Origin: Selenomonadales bacterium UBA7018
GTDB lineage: Bacteria; Bacillota; Negativicutes; Selenomonadales; Selenomonadaceae
NCBI GenBank assembly: GCA_002448305.1
Contig: DJWY01000021.1
Span: 90,644-133,864, forward strand
DNA: 43,221 nt
Direction of reading: 5' to 3'
This document shows, one piece after another, positions 1-7,778 of this stretch. The notes under the pieces were generated by a model that saw only the letters and a list, made by a program, of their open reading frames with translations, searched no databases and was not told the origin of the DNA. Each line of letters begins with the position of its first letter. Position 1 is the first letter of the stretch. The position numbers and the translations under genes are program-made.

Positions 1-39
1 TTGACTGAAAAAAAGAAAGTCAATTTGAAGAAGTCATAA
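1..39 (+). CDS. Possible 3' end of an upstream gene (partial)
   Basis: Frame 1 is open from the window edge to a TAA at 37-39 and encodes a short Lys-rich tail ending in NLKKS. An intrinsic terminator follows immediately, which is what one expects at the end of a plus-strand gene. Thirteen codons are too few to identify a product, and the open frame could be chance. Confidence 0.35.
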   Translation: MTEKKKVNLKKS

Positions 40-72
40 CAAAAAGCCCCCTTGTTATCGGAGGCTTTTTTC
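40..72. terminator. Bidirectional intrinsic terminator
   Basis: AAAAAGCCCCC and GGAGGCTTTTTT form a GC-rich stem flanked by A-run and T-run, so it can act on both strands. It lies between the putative plus-strand gene end and the end of fucO on the minus strand and probably serves both. Confidence 0.7.
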
Positions 73-90
73 GTTTCGATATTTATTAGC

Positions 91-1242
91 TTAGAAGATT
101 GAGCGGTAAATTTCAGCGATTTGTTCTTTGGTAACGTCGCGGGGGTTGCCGGGCGTGCAAGCGTCCACAAGGGCTGATTGCGCTAAGAAATCAATATCCT
201 CTGCTTTGACGCCGAGTTCAGATAATTTGGTTGGAATACCAACGTCCGCGCTAAGTTTTGCAACGGCGTCAATAGCGGCGGCGCGATATTCTTCCTGCGT
301 CATTTTATCAACGTCAGCGACGCCCATAGCACGCGCAATTTCGCGATAACGTTCGCCAGTCGCGGGCGCATTGAATTTCAAAACCGGAGCAAGCAAAATC
401 GCGCAGGCGGTTCCGTGCGGAATGTCGTAAACTGCGCTGAGCGGGTGCGCCATAGAATGGTCAATGCCCAAGCCGACATTTGAAAAGCCCATGCCCGCGA
501 TATATTGTCCGAGTGCCATTTTCTCACGTCCGACGGGGTCGCCCTTAACGGAGCGGCGAAGATTTTTCGAGATAATCTCAATCGCTTTAAGGTGCACCAT
601 GTCAGTAAGTTCCCAAGCGGCTTTGGTGATATAACCTTCAATCGCGTGAACGAGTGCATCCATACCGGTTGCCGCGCAGAGTTTCGCCGGCATTGAAGCG
701 CACATTTCGGAATCAACGACTGCGACAACAGGAATATCTTTCGGGTCGACGCAGACAAATTTGCGATTCTTTTCAACGTCGGTTATAACGTAATTGATAG
801 TAACTTCGGCGGCAGTGCCGGAAGTCGTCGAGACGGCGATAATCGGCAAGCACTTATTCTTAGTCGGAGCGACGCCCTCAAGACTGCGCACATCGGCAAA
901 TTCGGGATTAGTCATAATGATAGCGATAGCCTTGCTGGTGTCGATAGCCGAGCCGCCGCCGACCGCAACGATTATATCCGCGCCGCATTTTTTGCAGAAC
1001 GCTACGCCCGTTTGAACGTTCTCGATTGTCGGATTGGCTTTAATGTTGTCGTAAATCTCGAAATCGACGCCCGACGCCGCTAAAAGTTCGGTAACCTTAG
1101 TAGCGACTTTGAACTTGAGCAGGTCTTTATCGGTGACGAGCATAACTTTTTTGCAACCGCGATTTTTAATTTCGTTAGGAATTTCCTTAATCGCGCCTGG
1201 TCCGAAATAAGACGTTTCGTTCAAAATGATTCTGTTGACCAT
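91..1242 (-). CDS. fucO: Lactaldehyde reductase / iron-dependent alcohol dehydrogenase
   Basis: Group III (iron-containing) alcohol dehydrogenase, 383 aa, resembling E. coli FucO over its whole length. FucO interconverts L-lactaldehyde and L-1,2-propanediol with NAD(H) in the cytoplasm. Visible features are the nucleotide-binding GGGSAIDTSK near residue 95 and the metal ligands D195 and H199 (GMDALVHAIEGY), H262 and H276 (DHSMAHP and IPHG). A longer open frame begins at 1269, but GGGAGG seven bases before the ATG at 1242 and the FucO-like start MVNRIILNE decide the shorter form. It stands alone, with its own promoter and terminator. Without a fucose or rhamnose operon in view, it may serve propanediol or ethanol fermentation. 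The family call is firm; the substrate is inferred. Confidence 0.9.
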   Translation of the reverse strand: MVNRIILNETSYFGPGAIKEIPNEIKNRGCKKVMLVTDKDLLKFKVATKVTELLAASGVDFEIYDNIKANPTIENVQTGVAFCKKCGADIIVAVGGGSAIDTSKAIAIIMTNPEFADVRSLEGVAPTKNKCLPIIAVSTTSGTAAEVTINYVITDVEKNRKFVCVDPKDIPVVAVVDSEMCASMPAKLCAATGMDALVHAIEGYITKAAWELTDMVHLKAIEIISKNLRRSVKGDPVGREKMALGQYIAGMGFSNVGLGIDHSMAHPLSAVYDIPHGTACAILLAPVLKFNAPATGERYREIARAMGVADVDKMTQEEYRAAAIDAVAKLSADVGIPTKLSELGVKAEDIDFLAQSALVDACTPGNPRDVTKEQIAEIYRSIF

Positions 1243-1280
1243 AACAATACCTCCCAAAAATTTACACATAAACTGCAGTT

Positions 1281-1310
1281 ATAATATCACAAGGTATTGA
1301 TTATTTTCAA
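1281..1310 (-). promoter_or_regulatory. Candidate sigma-A promoter of fucO
   Basis: On the minus strand TTGAAA (1305-1310) and TATTAT (1281-1286) are 18 bases apart, about 40 bases upstream of the fucO start. It overlaps the end of rmlD. Match is moderate and unproven. Confidence 0.45.
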
Positions 1311-2158
1311 GAATTCTTTCTAGCGAGTTCAGCCAAATAGCGTTTAAGGGCGTCTTGCCACGTCGGAAGGCGATTAAAGCCCGCTTCGTCAAGTGATTTT
1401 TTACTGAGCCGCGAATTAAATGGACGCCGCGCAGGTGTCGGATATTCAATCGTTGGAATTCCTTCTACTTCGACATCAAGTCCGGCTTTCTCGAAAATTT
1501 CCTTAGCGAATTCAGCCCACGAGCAAAAGCCTTCGTTCGTCGCGTGATAAATGCCGTATTTATCCGAAGCCACCATATCAGCCAACAATTTTGATAAGTC
1601 AACCGTATAAGTTGGCGAGCCGATTTGGTCATTGACGACGCGCAAAGATTTTTTCGTTTCGGCAAGGCGCAACATTGTCTTGATAAAATTGTTCCCGTTG
1701 ATACCGAAAACCCAGCTCGTGCGCACGATAAAATATTTGTCAAGAATTGTAGTAACGGCGTCTTCGCCCAAAAGTTTGCTGCGCCCGTACATGTTGACGG
1801 GCTTTTTCTCGTCGTGAACTTCGTAGGGAATTTTGCCGTCGCCGCCGAAGACGTAATCAGTGCTAATGTAAATCATTTTCGCGCCGACTTCGCGACAAGC
1901 TTCCGCTACCCAGCGCGTTCCAAAGCCATTGACTTTGATAGCGAGTTCCGCTTCCGATTCTGCCTTATCGACCGCCGTATAAGCCGCGCAATGTGCTACA
2001 ACGTCGGGCTTTTTCTCCAGTATGAAATTTTTCGCGCCCGCCTCTGTCGTCAATTCCAATTCCTCAAGCGACGGCGCAATAAATTCTACGCCGCGATTTT
2101 TAAGTTCCTTTGAAAGGTCGTAACCCAGCTGTCCTAAAATTCCTGTGATTAAAACCAT
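1307..2158 (-). CDS. rmlD: dTDP-4-dehydrorhamnose reductase
   Basis: RmlD/RfbD family short-chain dehydrogenase, 283 aa, the normal length. It reduces dTDP-4-keto-L-rhamnose to dTDP-L-rhamnose, the last step of rhamnose nucleotide synthesis. The N-terminal GILGQLGYDL is the RmlD form of the Rossmann GxxGxxG motif. STDYVFGG carries the catalytic Thr/Ser region, and the YGRSKLLGE segment contains the catalytic YxxxK. AAAGGAGG lies seven bases before the ATG. rmlA, rmlB and rmlC are not in the window, so it is separated from its pathway partners and from the CDP-sugar operon at 6.7-19.9 kb. It may still feed the same surface polysaccharide. Confidence 0.9.
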   Translation of the reverse strand: MVLITGILGQLGYDLSKELKNRGVEFIAPSLEELELTTEAGAKNFILEKKPDVVAHCAAYTAVDKAESEAELAIKVNGFGTRWVAEACREVGAKMIYISTDYVFGGDGKIPYEVHDEKKPVNMYGRSKLLGEDAVTTILDKYFIVRTSWVFGINGNNFIKTMLRLAETKKSLRVVNDQIGSPTYTVDLSKLLADMVASDKYGIYHATNEGFCSWAEFAKEIFEKAGLDVEVEGIPTIEYPTPARRPFNSRLSKKSLDEAGFNRLPTWQDALKRYLAELARKNS

Positions 2159-2214
2159 TTTTAAGCCTCCTTTAATTGAAAACCTATTCGACGCGCCAAA
2201 AATTATCCCTGCAG

Positions 2215-2243
2215 TTGACGGCGGCGGGCGTTGCCTTTATATT
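2215..2243 (+). promoter_or_regulatory. Sigma-A promoter of cbiC-cbiA
   Basis: TTGACG (2215-2220), a 17-base spacer and TATATT (2238-2243) lie about 30 bases before the cbiC start. The leader is too short for a cobalamin riboswitch. Confidence 0.65.
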
Positions 2244-2273
2244 TTAGCTAACAACTCGAAGGGAGCGATTTTT

Positions 2274-2918
2274 ATGTTTATGACAAAGCCAATGGAAATC
2301 GAAGAACGCAGTATGGAAATAATCGCGCCGCATTTGGAAGGGCTTTCGCTGACTGACGACGAGAAGAAAATTTGCTCGCGGATAATTCATGCGTCGGGCG
2401 ACGTTAGCTACGCGCCGATAGTCAAAATTCACCCCGAAGCGATAGCGGCGATTAAAGCGACACTCAATCGCGGCGCAAATATTTTTACTGATGTCGAAAT
2501 GGTTCGGCGCGGGATAAGTATTCGGACGTTTACGAAATTTGGCGGCGAAATTTTCTGCAAGGTCTCTGATGTTGACGTTCGGGAGTTTGCGAAGCGCGAA
2601 GGGATAACCCGTTCAATGGCGGCAATGCGGATTTTCGGCAAGCGGCTTAACGGCGAAATTGTAGCGATTGGCAACGCGCCGACTGCACTTTTTGAAGTGC
2701 TTAGGCTTGCTCGCGAAGAAAATATAAAACCGGCGGCGATAATTGGTGTGCCGGTTGGATTTGTTGGCGCGGCGCAGTCGAAAGCTGAACTTATCGCGCA
2801 GAAGGAAATTCCCTACATAACGGTTGAGGGGACAAAGGGCGGCTCGTCGATTGCGGTCGCGGCGGTCAATGCAATTTTGTACATGATGGACAATTCGAGG
2901 GGCTTAAATGAAAAATGA
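2274..2918 (+). CDS. cbiC: Precorrin-8X / cobalt-precorrin-8 methylmutase
   Basis: CbiC/CobH family, 214 aa. It moves the C-11 methyl group to C-12 to give (cobalt-)hydrogenobyrinate in corrin synthesis. The conserved start TKPMEIEERSMEII and the segment SRIIHASGD, whose His is the family's catalytic residue, are visible, as is the glycine-rich C-terminal region ending EGTKGGSSIAVA. The open frame extends upstream to 2145, but GGGAG eight bases before the ATG at 2274 and the family start favour this one. Its 3' end overlaps cbiA by 11 bases, so the two are one operon. The rest of the cobalamin genes are not here. In an anaerobe the cobalt-early (Cbi) route is likelier than the aerobic one. 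Confidence 0.9.
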   Translation: MFMTKPMEIEERSMEIIAPHLEGLSLTDDEKKICSRIIHASGDVSYAPIVKIHPEAIAAIKATLNRGANIFTDVEMVRRGISIRTFTKFGGEIFCKVSDVDVREFAKREGITRSMAAMRIFGKRLNGEIVAIGNAPTALFEVLRLAREENIKPAAIIGVPVGFVGAAQSKAELIAQKEIPYITVEGTKGGSSIAVAAVNAILYMMDNSRGLNEK

Positions 2919-4278
2919 TTTTCCACGTTTGATAATCGCGGCGACGCAAAGCGGTTCCGGCAAGACGACGATAACGGCGGGATTGCTTGCGGCGTTGAAA
3001 AGGCGCGGGCAGAACGTTCAATCCTACAAGATTGGTCCCGATTATATCGACACGGGCTGGCACAGTTTAGCGAGCGGCAAAATTTCGCACAACTTGGACA
3101 GCTGGCTTGTCGGCGAAGATAAGCTTAAGGAAATTTTCACGGCGACTTCGGAAGGCGCGGACATTTCGATTATTGAAGGCGTCATGGGGCTTTACGACGG
3201 CGGGCGCGGCGGAATTTCTTCGACGGCGGAAATTTCAAAGCTACTCAATGCGCCGGTCGTTTTAGTTATCGACGCAAAAAGCATGGGGACTTCGGCGGCG
3301 GCGATTGCGCTAGGTTTTCGCGAATTTGACAGGACGATAAATCTTGCGGGCGTGATATTGAATCGTATCGGCTCGGATTCGCATAGGAAAATGATTGTCG
3401 ACGCGCTGGACAAAATCGGGATAAAATGTTTTGGCGCGATTAGGCGCAATGACGAATTTATTTTGCCCGAACGTCATTTAGGACTTGTCCCCACAACCGA
3501 AAATAATTCTGCTGACGTGATAGAAAAAATTTGCGCGGCGGTTGAAAGTCAAGTTGACGTTGACGCGCTGATAAGTCTGGCTAAAAATTCTTCGCCGCTA
3601 AAAAATCTCCCTTATACCTTAAACCTTACACCTTACACCTTAAAAATCGGCGTCGCTAAAGATGAAGCGTTCAGCTTTTATTATGGCGAAAGCTTGCGCG
3701 AACTTGAAAGGCTCGGCGCGGAAATAGTTTTCTTTAGTCCGCTAAGAGATGAACATTTGCCCGAAAATATTTCTGGCTTGATAATCGGCGGCGGTTTCCC
3801 TGAAATGTTCGCGGCGCGTCTTGAGCAGAATAAAAAAATCCGCGCAGATATTTTCCACGCGGCTGAAATTGGCTTGCCGATTTTCGCTGAATGCGGCGGC
3901 TTTATGTATTTAATGCGTGAGTTGATTGACTTCAGCGGGAAAAGTTTCGATATGTGCGGCGTGCTTGACGGCGCGGCGGTTATGACGGATAAACTTCAAA
4001 TGGTCGGCTATGTCGCGGCGGAAATTTTAAGCGATTGCGTTATCGGCAAGGCGGGCGATAAAATTCGTGCGCATGAATTCCACTTTTCCAAAGAACTTGA
4101 CGTTGCAGGCGATAGAATTTTCAAATGCGAACGCATGCGGACGGGCAAAGAATATTTCGCGGGCGCAGTCAAAAAAAATATCGTCGCGTCGTACTTGCAT
4201 ATACACTTTGCAGGTTGCCCGAACGCGGCGAAAACTTTTATAGACGCTTGCAAAAAATTTCGCGGTTTAAGTTCTTAA
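2908..4278 (+). CDS. cbiA: Cobyrinate a,c-diamide synthase
   Basis: CbiA/CobB family, 456 aa, normal length. It amidates the a and c carboxylates of cobyrinate with ATP and glutamine. The N-terminal dethiobiotin-synthetase-like domain has its P-loop at residues 12-21 (ATQSGSGKTT). The C-terminal class I glutamine amidotransferase domain has nucleophile Cys329 in FAECGG and His431/His433 in YLHIHF. The interdomain linker (about residues 235-246) is encoded by five tandem heptamers, CCTTAnA, at 3610-3644, and reads as the repetitive peptide LPYTLNLTPYTL. This looks like a repeat expansion tolerated in a linker. Translation is coupled to cbiC. The 3' end overlaps the convergent thrB by 12 bases. 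Confidence 0.92.
   Translation: MKNDFPRLIIAATQSGSGKTTITAGLLAALKRRGQNVQSYKIGPDYIDTGWHSLASGKISHNLDSWLVGEDKLKEIFTATSEGADISIIEGVMGLYDGGRGGISSTAEISKLLNAPVVLVIDAKSMGTSAAAIALGFREFDRTINLAGVILNRIGSDSHRKMIVDALDKIGIKCFGAIRRNDEFILPERHLGLVPTTENNSADVIEKICAAVESQVDVDALISLAKNSSPLKNLPYTLNLTPYTLKIGVAKDEAFSFYYGESLRELERLGAEIVFFSPLRDEHLPENISGLIIGGGFPEMFAARLEQNKKIRADIFHAAEIGLPIFAECGGFMYLMRELIDFSGKSFDMCGVLDGAAVMTDKLQMVGYVAAEILSDCVIGKAGDKIRAHEFHFSKELDVAGDRIFKCERMRTGKEYFAGAVKKNIVASYLHIHFAGCPNAAKTFIDACKKFRGLSS
3610..3644 (+). repeat. Five tandem heptamers (CCTTAnA) inside cbiA
   Basis: Read directly: CCTTATA, CCTTAAA, CCTTACA, CCTTACA, CCTTAAA with no gaps. The array is 35 bases, not a multiple of three, and sits exactly in the linker between the two CbiA domains. 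It resembles the short heptameric repeats known from cyanobacteria; that comparison is by appearance only. Confidence 0.85.
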
Positions 4279-5286
4279 AATCTGTGCGCCGTGTCTGTCC
4301 ACGTCCAAAATCAGTGCGCTTGATTTAACGTCGTGTGCTTTGAAGGTTTCGACCATTGCCGACGCGATTTTATTTTCAAGTCCGCTTGCCGCCGTCGTGA
4401 ACGCTATCAAGCACGAACCCGCGCCCGATATTGCCGCCCCCAATGCTCCGGCATTTCGTGCCGCCGTGAAAACTTCGCTCATGCCCGGCACCAATTTTTT
4501 TCTATACGGCTGGTGTAATGCGTCATCGAACGCGAGCGGCAAAAGTTCTTCGTGCCCTTCCACCAACGCCGCAATTAACATTGATGCCCGACTGACATTG
4601 AAAATTGCGTCTTTCAGTGAAACATTTTTGGGCAAAACTTTTCGTGCCAATCGCGTCGACAATTCAAAATCCGGCACCGCCACGACCAATTTTAATTTTA
4701 TGCGCGGCAAAAAGCTAAATGTTTGAACTTCGCCCTTGTCCATGACGCTGACTGTAAAGCCGCCGAAAATTGCTGGCGCGACGTTATCGGGGTGCCCTTC
4801 AAGTTCGGTCGCCAATTTCAAAAGCCTATCTTTATCAAAAGGCGCACCTAAAATTTCATTAGCCGCCGTCAAGCCCGCAACTATCGCCGTTGAACTCGAA
4901 CCTAAGCCACGCGAAATTGGCACATTATTTTTCATGCGGATAATCGCGCCTTTGAATTCATCTTCGCGCCCGACTTCCTGCAACAATCTGCGCACCGCCT
5001 GCCATGCAAGATTTCTCCTGCCGCGCGGAATATTTTCAGAGCCAAGCCCTTTCGACTCGACGATAATTTTGTTGGCGCGGAGCAAAGTTAAATCCATATA
5101 ATTATAAATTGTCGTCGCCAAGCCTAAACAGTCAAAGCCTGGTCCGCAATTCGCCGAAGTGCCAGGAACTTTCACGACTGCGCGGAAGGCTGAAGAAGTC
5201 AAAGGTGCATTATCTTGACGCATTTTCAACGTCAAATTTTTAAGGGATTTTCTATTGACTGGAATATTTTTCTTCATGGCAATCAC
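4267..5286 (-). CDS. thrB: Homoserine kinase
   Basis: GHMP-family kinase that phosphorylates L-homoserine on the way to threonine. The GHMP motifs are present: the N-terminal KVPGTSANCGPGFDCLG, the ATP-binding PISRGLGSSSTAIVAG, and a C-terminal GAAISGAGSC. At 339 aa it is about 30 residues longer at the N-terminus than typical homoserine kinases, which begin right at the VKVPATSAN motif. The frame opens with GTG at 5286, overlapping the hom stop codon as GTGA. An ATG at 5277 is equally possible and no strong ribosome site is seen, so translation is probably coupled to hom. The stop overlaps the end of the convergent cbiA. Confidence 0.9.
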   Translation of the reverse strand: MIAMKKNIPVNRKSLKNLTLKMRQDNAPLTSSAFRAVVKVPGTSANCGPGFDCLGLATTIYNYMDLTLLRANKIIVESKGLGSENIPRGRRNLAWQAVRRLLQEVGREDEFKGAIIRMKNNVPISRGLGSSSTAIVAGLTAANEILGAPFDKDRLLKLATELEGHPDNVAPAIFGGFTVSVMDKGEVQTFSFLPRIKLKLVVAVPDFELSTRLARKVLPKNVSLKDAIFNVSRASMLIAALVEGHEELLPLAFDDALHQPYRKKLVPGMSEVFTAARNAGALGAAISGAGSCLIAFTTAASGLENKIASAMVETFKAHDVKSSALILDVDRHGAQILRT

Positions 5287-6563
5287 TCGACGCGAATAAC
5301 ATTGAAAATTTCATCTACGACCGAAAGAACTTTCAGGGCAGTTTGCGCCGCCAAAATGTTTTTGTGCTTGACCTTGTGAGTTATAACGACAATTTCTACG
5401 TGGTCTTCAAGTTCAGTGCGCGTCTGCACGACAGATTTTAAGCTGACATCAACATTGCCAAAAGTCGTCGCGATTTTGCCGAGCACGCCTGGTTTATCGT
5501 CGACGAGCAAGCGGATATAGTAACTGGAAACGGTTTCTTCGACGGGGCAAATTGGAAATTGGTGATAGCAAGTGCAACCGAAACGACCAGTCGAGCCGCG
5601 ATTAAGCCCGCGAACAATTTCGATAATGTCGCTGACAACGGCGGAGGCAGTTGGCTTACCTGCGCCGGGACCGAAGAACATAGCCTCTTCAATCGGATAG
5701 CCGCGAACGAAAATAGCATTGAAAACGCCGCTAACCGCCGCGAGTGGGTGTTCCTTCGCCAAAAAGACGGGATTAACTCTGACATCAATTCCAAGTTCGC
5801 TATGACGAGCGACCGCCAAAAGTTTCACGACGTAGCCGAGTTCTTTAGCATAAGAAATATCTTCGGGCGTGATATGGGTAATGCCTTCCATTGAAACATC
5901 TTCAAACTTAACGCGGGAATTGAATGCAATCGACGCAAGAATAGCGATTTTGCGGGCGGCGTCTTTGCCTTCAACGTCGGCGGCGGGATTAGCTTCGGCG
6001 TAGCCGCATGCTTGCGCTTCCTTCAAAACGGTTTCGTAATCGGTGCCGTCTTCGCCCATTTTAGTTAGCATATAATTTGTCGTGCCGTTGACAATGCCTA
6101 AAACTTCAGTGATTTTATTTGCCGTCAAGGAACGTTTCAGCGGCATAATAATTGGAATAGCTCCGCCGACTGCCGCTTCAAACAGGAAATCAATTTTGTT
6201 AGCGTCCGCCGCGTCAAAGAGTTCATGCCCGAATTGCGCGACGACATCTTTATTAGCCGTGACGACGTTTTTGCCATGCGCCATAGCTTGCAGGATAAAA
6301 TCTTTTGCAGGCTTAATGCCGCCGATAAGTTCGACGACGATTTTAATTTCGGGGTCGTTAAGAATTTCATCGTAGCTACTAGTTGCGGGCAAGCCGGCTT
6401 CGTGGAGTTTGGGAATTTCATGCGGCAGGACGAGAATATTTTTAATTTGAATCTCGGTATTAGCGCGTTGAGTTATCGTGTCGCGATTATTCTTCAGAAC
6501 TTCAATGACGCTACCGCCGATTGTGCCCGCGCCAAGCAACCCGATTTTTACTACATTTTCCAT
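5283..6563 (-). CDS. hom: Homoserine dehydrogenase
   Basis: NAD(P)-dependent homoserine dehydrogenase, 426 aa, reducing aspartate semialdehyde to homoserine for threonine and methionine. The Rossmann motif GLLGAGTIGG is at residues 8-17. The catalytic region includes AVGGAIPIIMPL and NPAADVEGKDAARKIAILA. Residues from about 350 form an ACT domain (YYIRLLVDDKPGVLGKIA), the usual site of threonine feedback inhibition. The open frame runs back to 6680, but AAGGAG before the ATG at 6563 and the family start MENVVKIGLLG fix the start. It forms an operon with thrB. Confidence 0.94.
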   Translation of the reverse strand: MENVVKIGLLGAGTIGGSVIEVLKNNRDTITQRANTEIQIKNILVLPHEIPKLHEAGLPATSSYDEILNDPEIKIVVELIGGIKPAKDFILQAMAHGKNVVTANKDVVAQFGHELFDAADANKIDFLFEAAVGGAIPIIMPLKRSLTANKITEVLGIVNGTTNYMLTKMGEDGTDYETVLKEAQACGYAEANPAADVEGKDAARKIAILASIAFNSRVKFEDVSMEGITHITPEDISYAKELGYVVKLLAVARHSELGIDVRVNPVFLAKEHPLAAVSGVFNAIFVRGYPIEEAMFFGPGAGKPTASAVVSDIIEIVRGLNRGSTGRFGCTCYHQFPICPVEETVSSYYIRLLVDDKPGVLGKIATTFGNVDVSLKSVVQTRTELEDHVEIVVITHKVKHKNILAAQTALKVLSVVDEIFNVIRVE

Positions 6564-6628
6564 AAATTTTTCTCCTTCCGTGTATACATTATCATTTGTT
6601 GATTCTGCCGCATTGAAAATTTTCCTGC

Positions 6629-6655
6629 AAAAAAAATGCCCACCTTTCGGCGGAC
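6629..6655 (-). terminator. Intrinsic terminator ending the glycan operon
   Basis: On the minus strand GTCCGCC-GAAA-GGTGGGC forms a seven-pair stem (two G-U pairs) capped by a GNRA tetraloop and followed by A then eight Ts. It lies just after the last epimerase gene and before hom. Confidence 0.75.
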
Positions 6656-6669
6656 GTACAAAATATACC

Positions 6670-7713
6670 TTATTGTTCAAGAGAACGCACCGTTCGTTTA
6701 AAACCTTCTCGAATCGAATATCTTTGCTGCCAACCTAAATTTTTCAATTTGCTAATGCTAATTCGGTTGCCAGCATTATTTTTTTCCGCAGGAATATATC
6801 CTTCAGCAATTTTCTTGTTAAAAATCACTTTCAAAGCTTTTTCGGGATATAAATCAATTAAAGTGCGCGCTAAGTTCAGAACCGTAATATATTCTTCTGA
6901 GGCGACATTATAAGCTTCGGCGTTTTCACCTTCAAGCAAAATTCTAAAGTAAGCTCTTACAGCGTCGCTGATATAAAGCATAGGGCGTTCAGCAGTGCCG
7001 TCACTGTTCAAGGAAATATTTTCGTTGTTTAAAATGTTTGCAACGAAATCGCTAAAAACTCTGCCGTCGTCCAAAGGCATCATTGGTCCGTAAGTGTGAG
7101 CTATTCGCAGAATTTTAAACGGCACTCCATACTGATGATTATACGCGACACAAAGATTTTCCCCAGCTAGTTTGCCTAAAGGATAACATGAGCGCAAATT
7201 CATCGGCGCGACATTTCCTATAAATTTTTCGTCAACGATTTTCTCAGAAGGATTTCCGTAAACGGCGCACGAGCTGAAATACAGAAAACATTTTACATTC
7301 TTTTTCGCCGCAAAGTTTAGGAAATTTGCTGTGCCAATCGCGTGCCCTTCCAAAGTTCCGACGGGGTCTTTTCCATAAAATTTAGGGCTTGCTTGTCCCG
7401 CCGCGTGAATCACATAATCAATATTGCCTTCGTAAATAAATGGCAAGCGTATATCGTGCTTAATCAAAATTAAATCGCGTCGTCCTCCGTAGTGAGCAAA
7501 ACGCTTGTGAGCCTTGTCAACGTTCCTGATAACTCCAACCACAGTAATATTTGCCCTTCTGGTTTCGTTCAGATAAAGGAGGGTTTCAACCATATACGAA
7601 GGCAGAATACCCGACGCGCCAGTTACAAGAATCGTTGAATTAAATAGCTTTTCCCACGATAAATTTTCTTCAGTAATCTCCTTTAAGTCTTGGCTAACTA
7701 TAAAATTTCTCAT
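6670..7713 (-). CDS. NAD-dependent epimerase/dehydratase (nucleotide-sugar enzyme)
   Basis: Extended short-chain dehydrogenase, 347 aa, acting on a nucleotide sugar in the cytoplasm. The Rossmann motif TGASGILPSYM begins near residue 32. SSCAVYG holds the catalytic Ser region, with Cys where Ser or Thr is common, and YPLGK provides the catalytic Tyr/Lys. The overall pattern (HAAGQASPKFY, the YGP segment, AYNVASEE) resembles the UDP-glucuronate decarboxylase/dTDP-glucose dehydratase branch, but I cannot assign a substrate. It is the last gene of the glycan operon. Its ribosome site GAGGAG lies in the 3' arm of a strong hairpin (7714-7774), so expression may be attenuated relative to the genes before it. 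Confidence 0.8.
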   Translation of the reverse strand: MRNFIVSQDLKEITEENLSWEKLFNSTILVTGASGILPSYMVETLLYLNETRRANITVVGVIRNVDKAHKRFAHYGGRRDLILIKHDIRLPFIYEGNIDYVIHAAGQASPKFYGKDPVGTLEGHAIGTANFLNFAAKKNVKCFLYFSSCAVYGNPSEKIVDEKFIGNVAPMNLRSCYPLGKLAGENLCVAYNHQYGVPFKILRIAHTYGPMMPLDDGRVFSDFVANILNNENISLNSDGTAERPMLYISDAVRAYFRILLEGENAEAYNVASEEYITVLNLARTLIDLYPEKALKVIFNKKIAEGYIPAEKNNAGNRISISKLKNLGWQQRYSIREGFKRTVRSLEQ

Positions 7714-7774
7714 AAAAAAACTCCTCGTAAGATGACGTTCTAAAAGTGAACTTTATCATTACGAAGAGTTTTTA
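7714..7774 (-). promoter_or_regulatory. Terminator-like hairpin covering the ribosome site of the last gene
   Basis: On the minus strand AAAAACTCTTCGTAATGA pairs with TCA-TC-TTACGAGGAGTTTTT (about 18 pairs, one G-U, a two-base bulge). The loop holds a smaller GTTC/GAAC hairpin. The 3' arm ends in seven Ts directly before the ATG at 7713 and contains the GGAG ribosome site. It could be a bidirectional terminator, an attenuator or both. Confidence 0.65.
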
Positions 7775-7778
7775 TTAG

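Noticed and set aside
2159..2273. Cobalamin riboswitch before cbiC
   Set aside because: The leader after the promoter is about 25-30 bases and no B12-box-like sequence is present.
3610..3644. CRISPR array or frameshift in cbiA
   Set aside because: The units are seven bases with no spacers, and both CbiA domains are intact in one frame.
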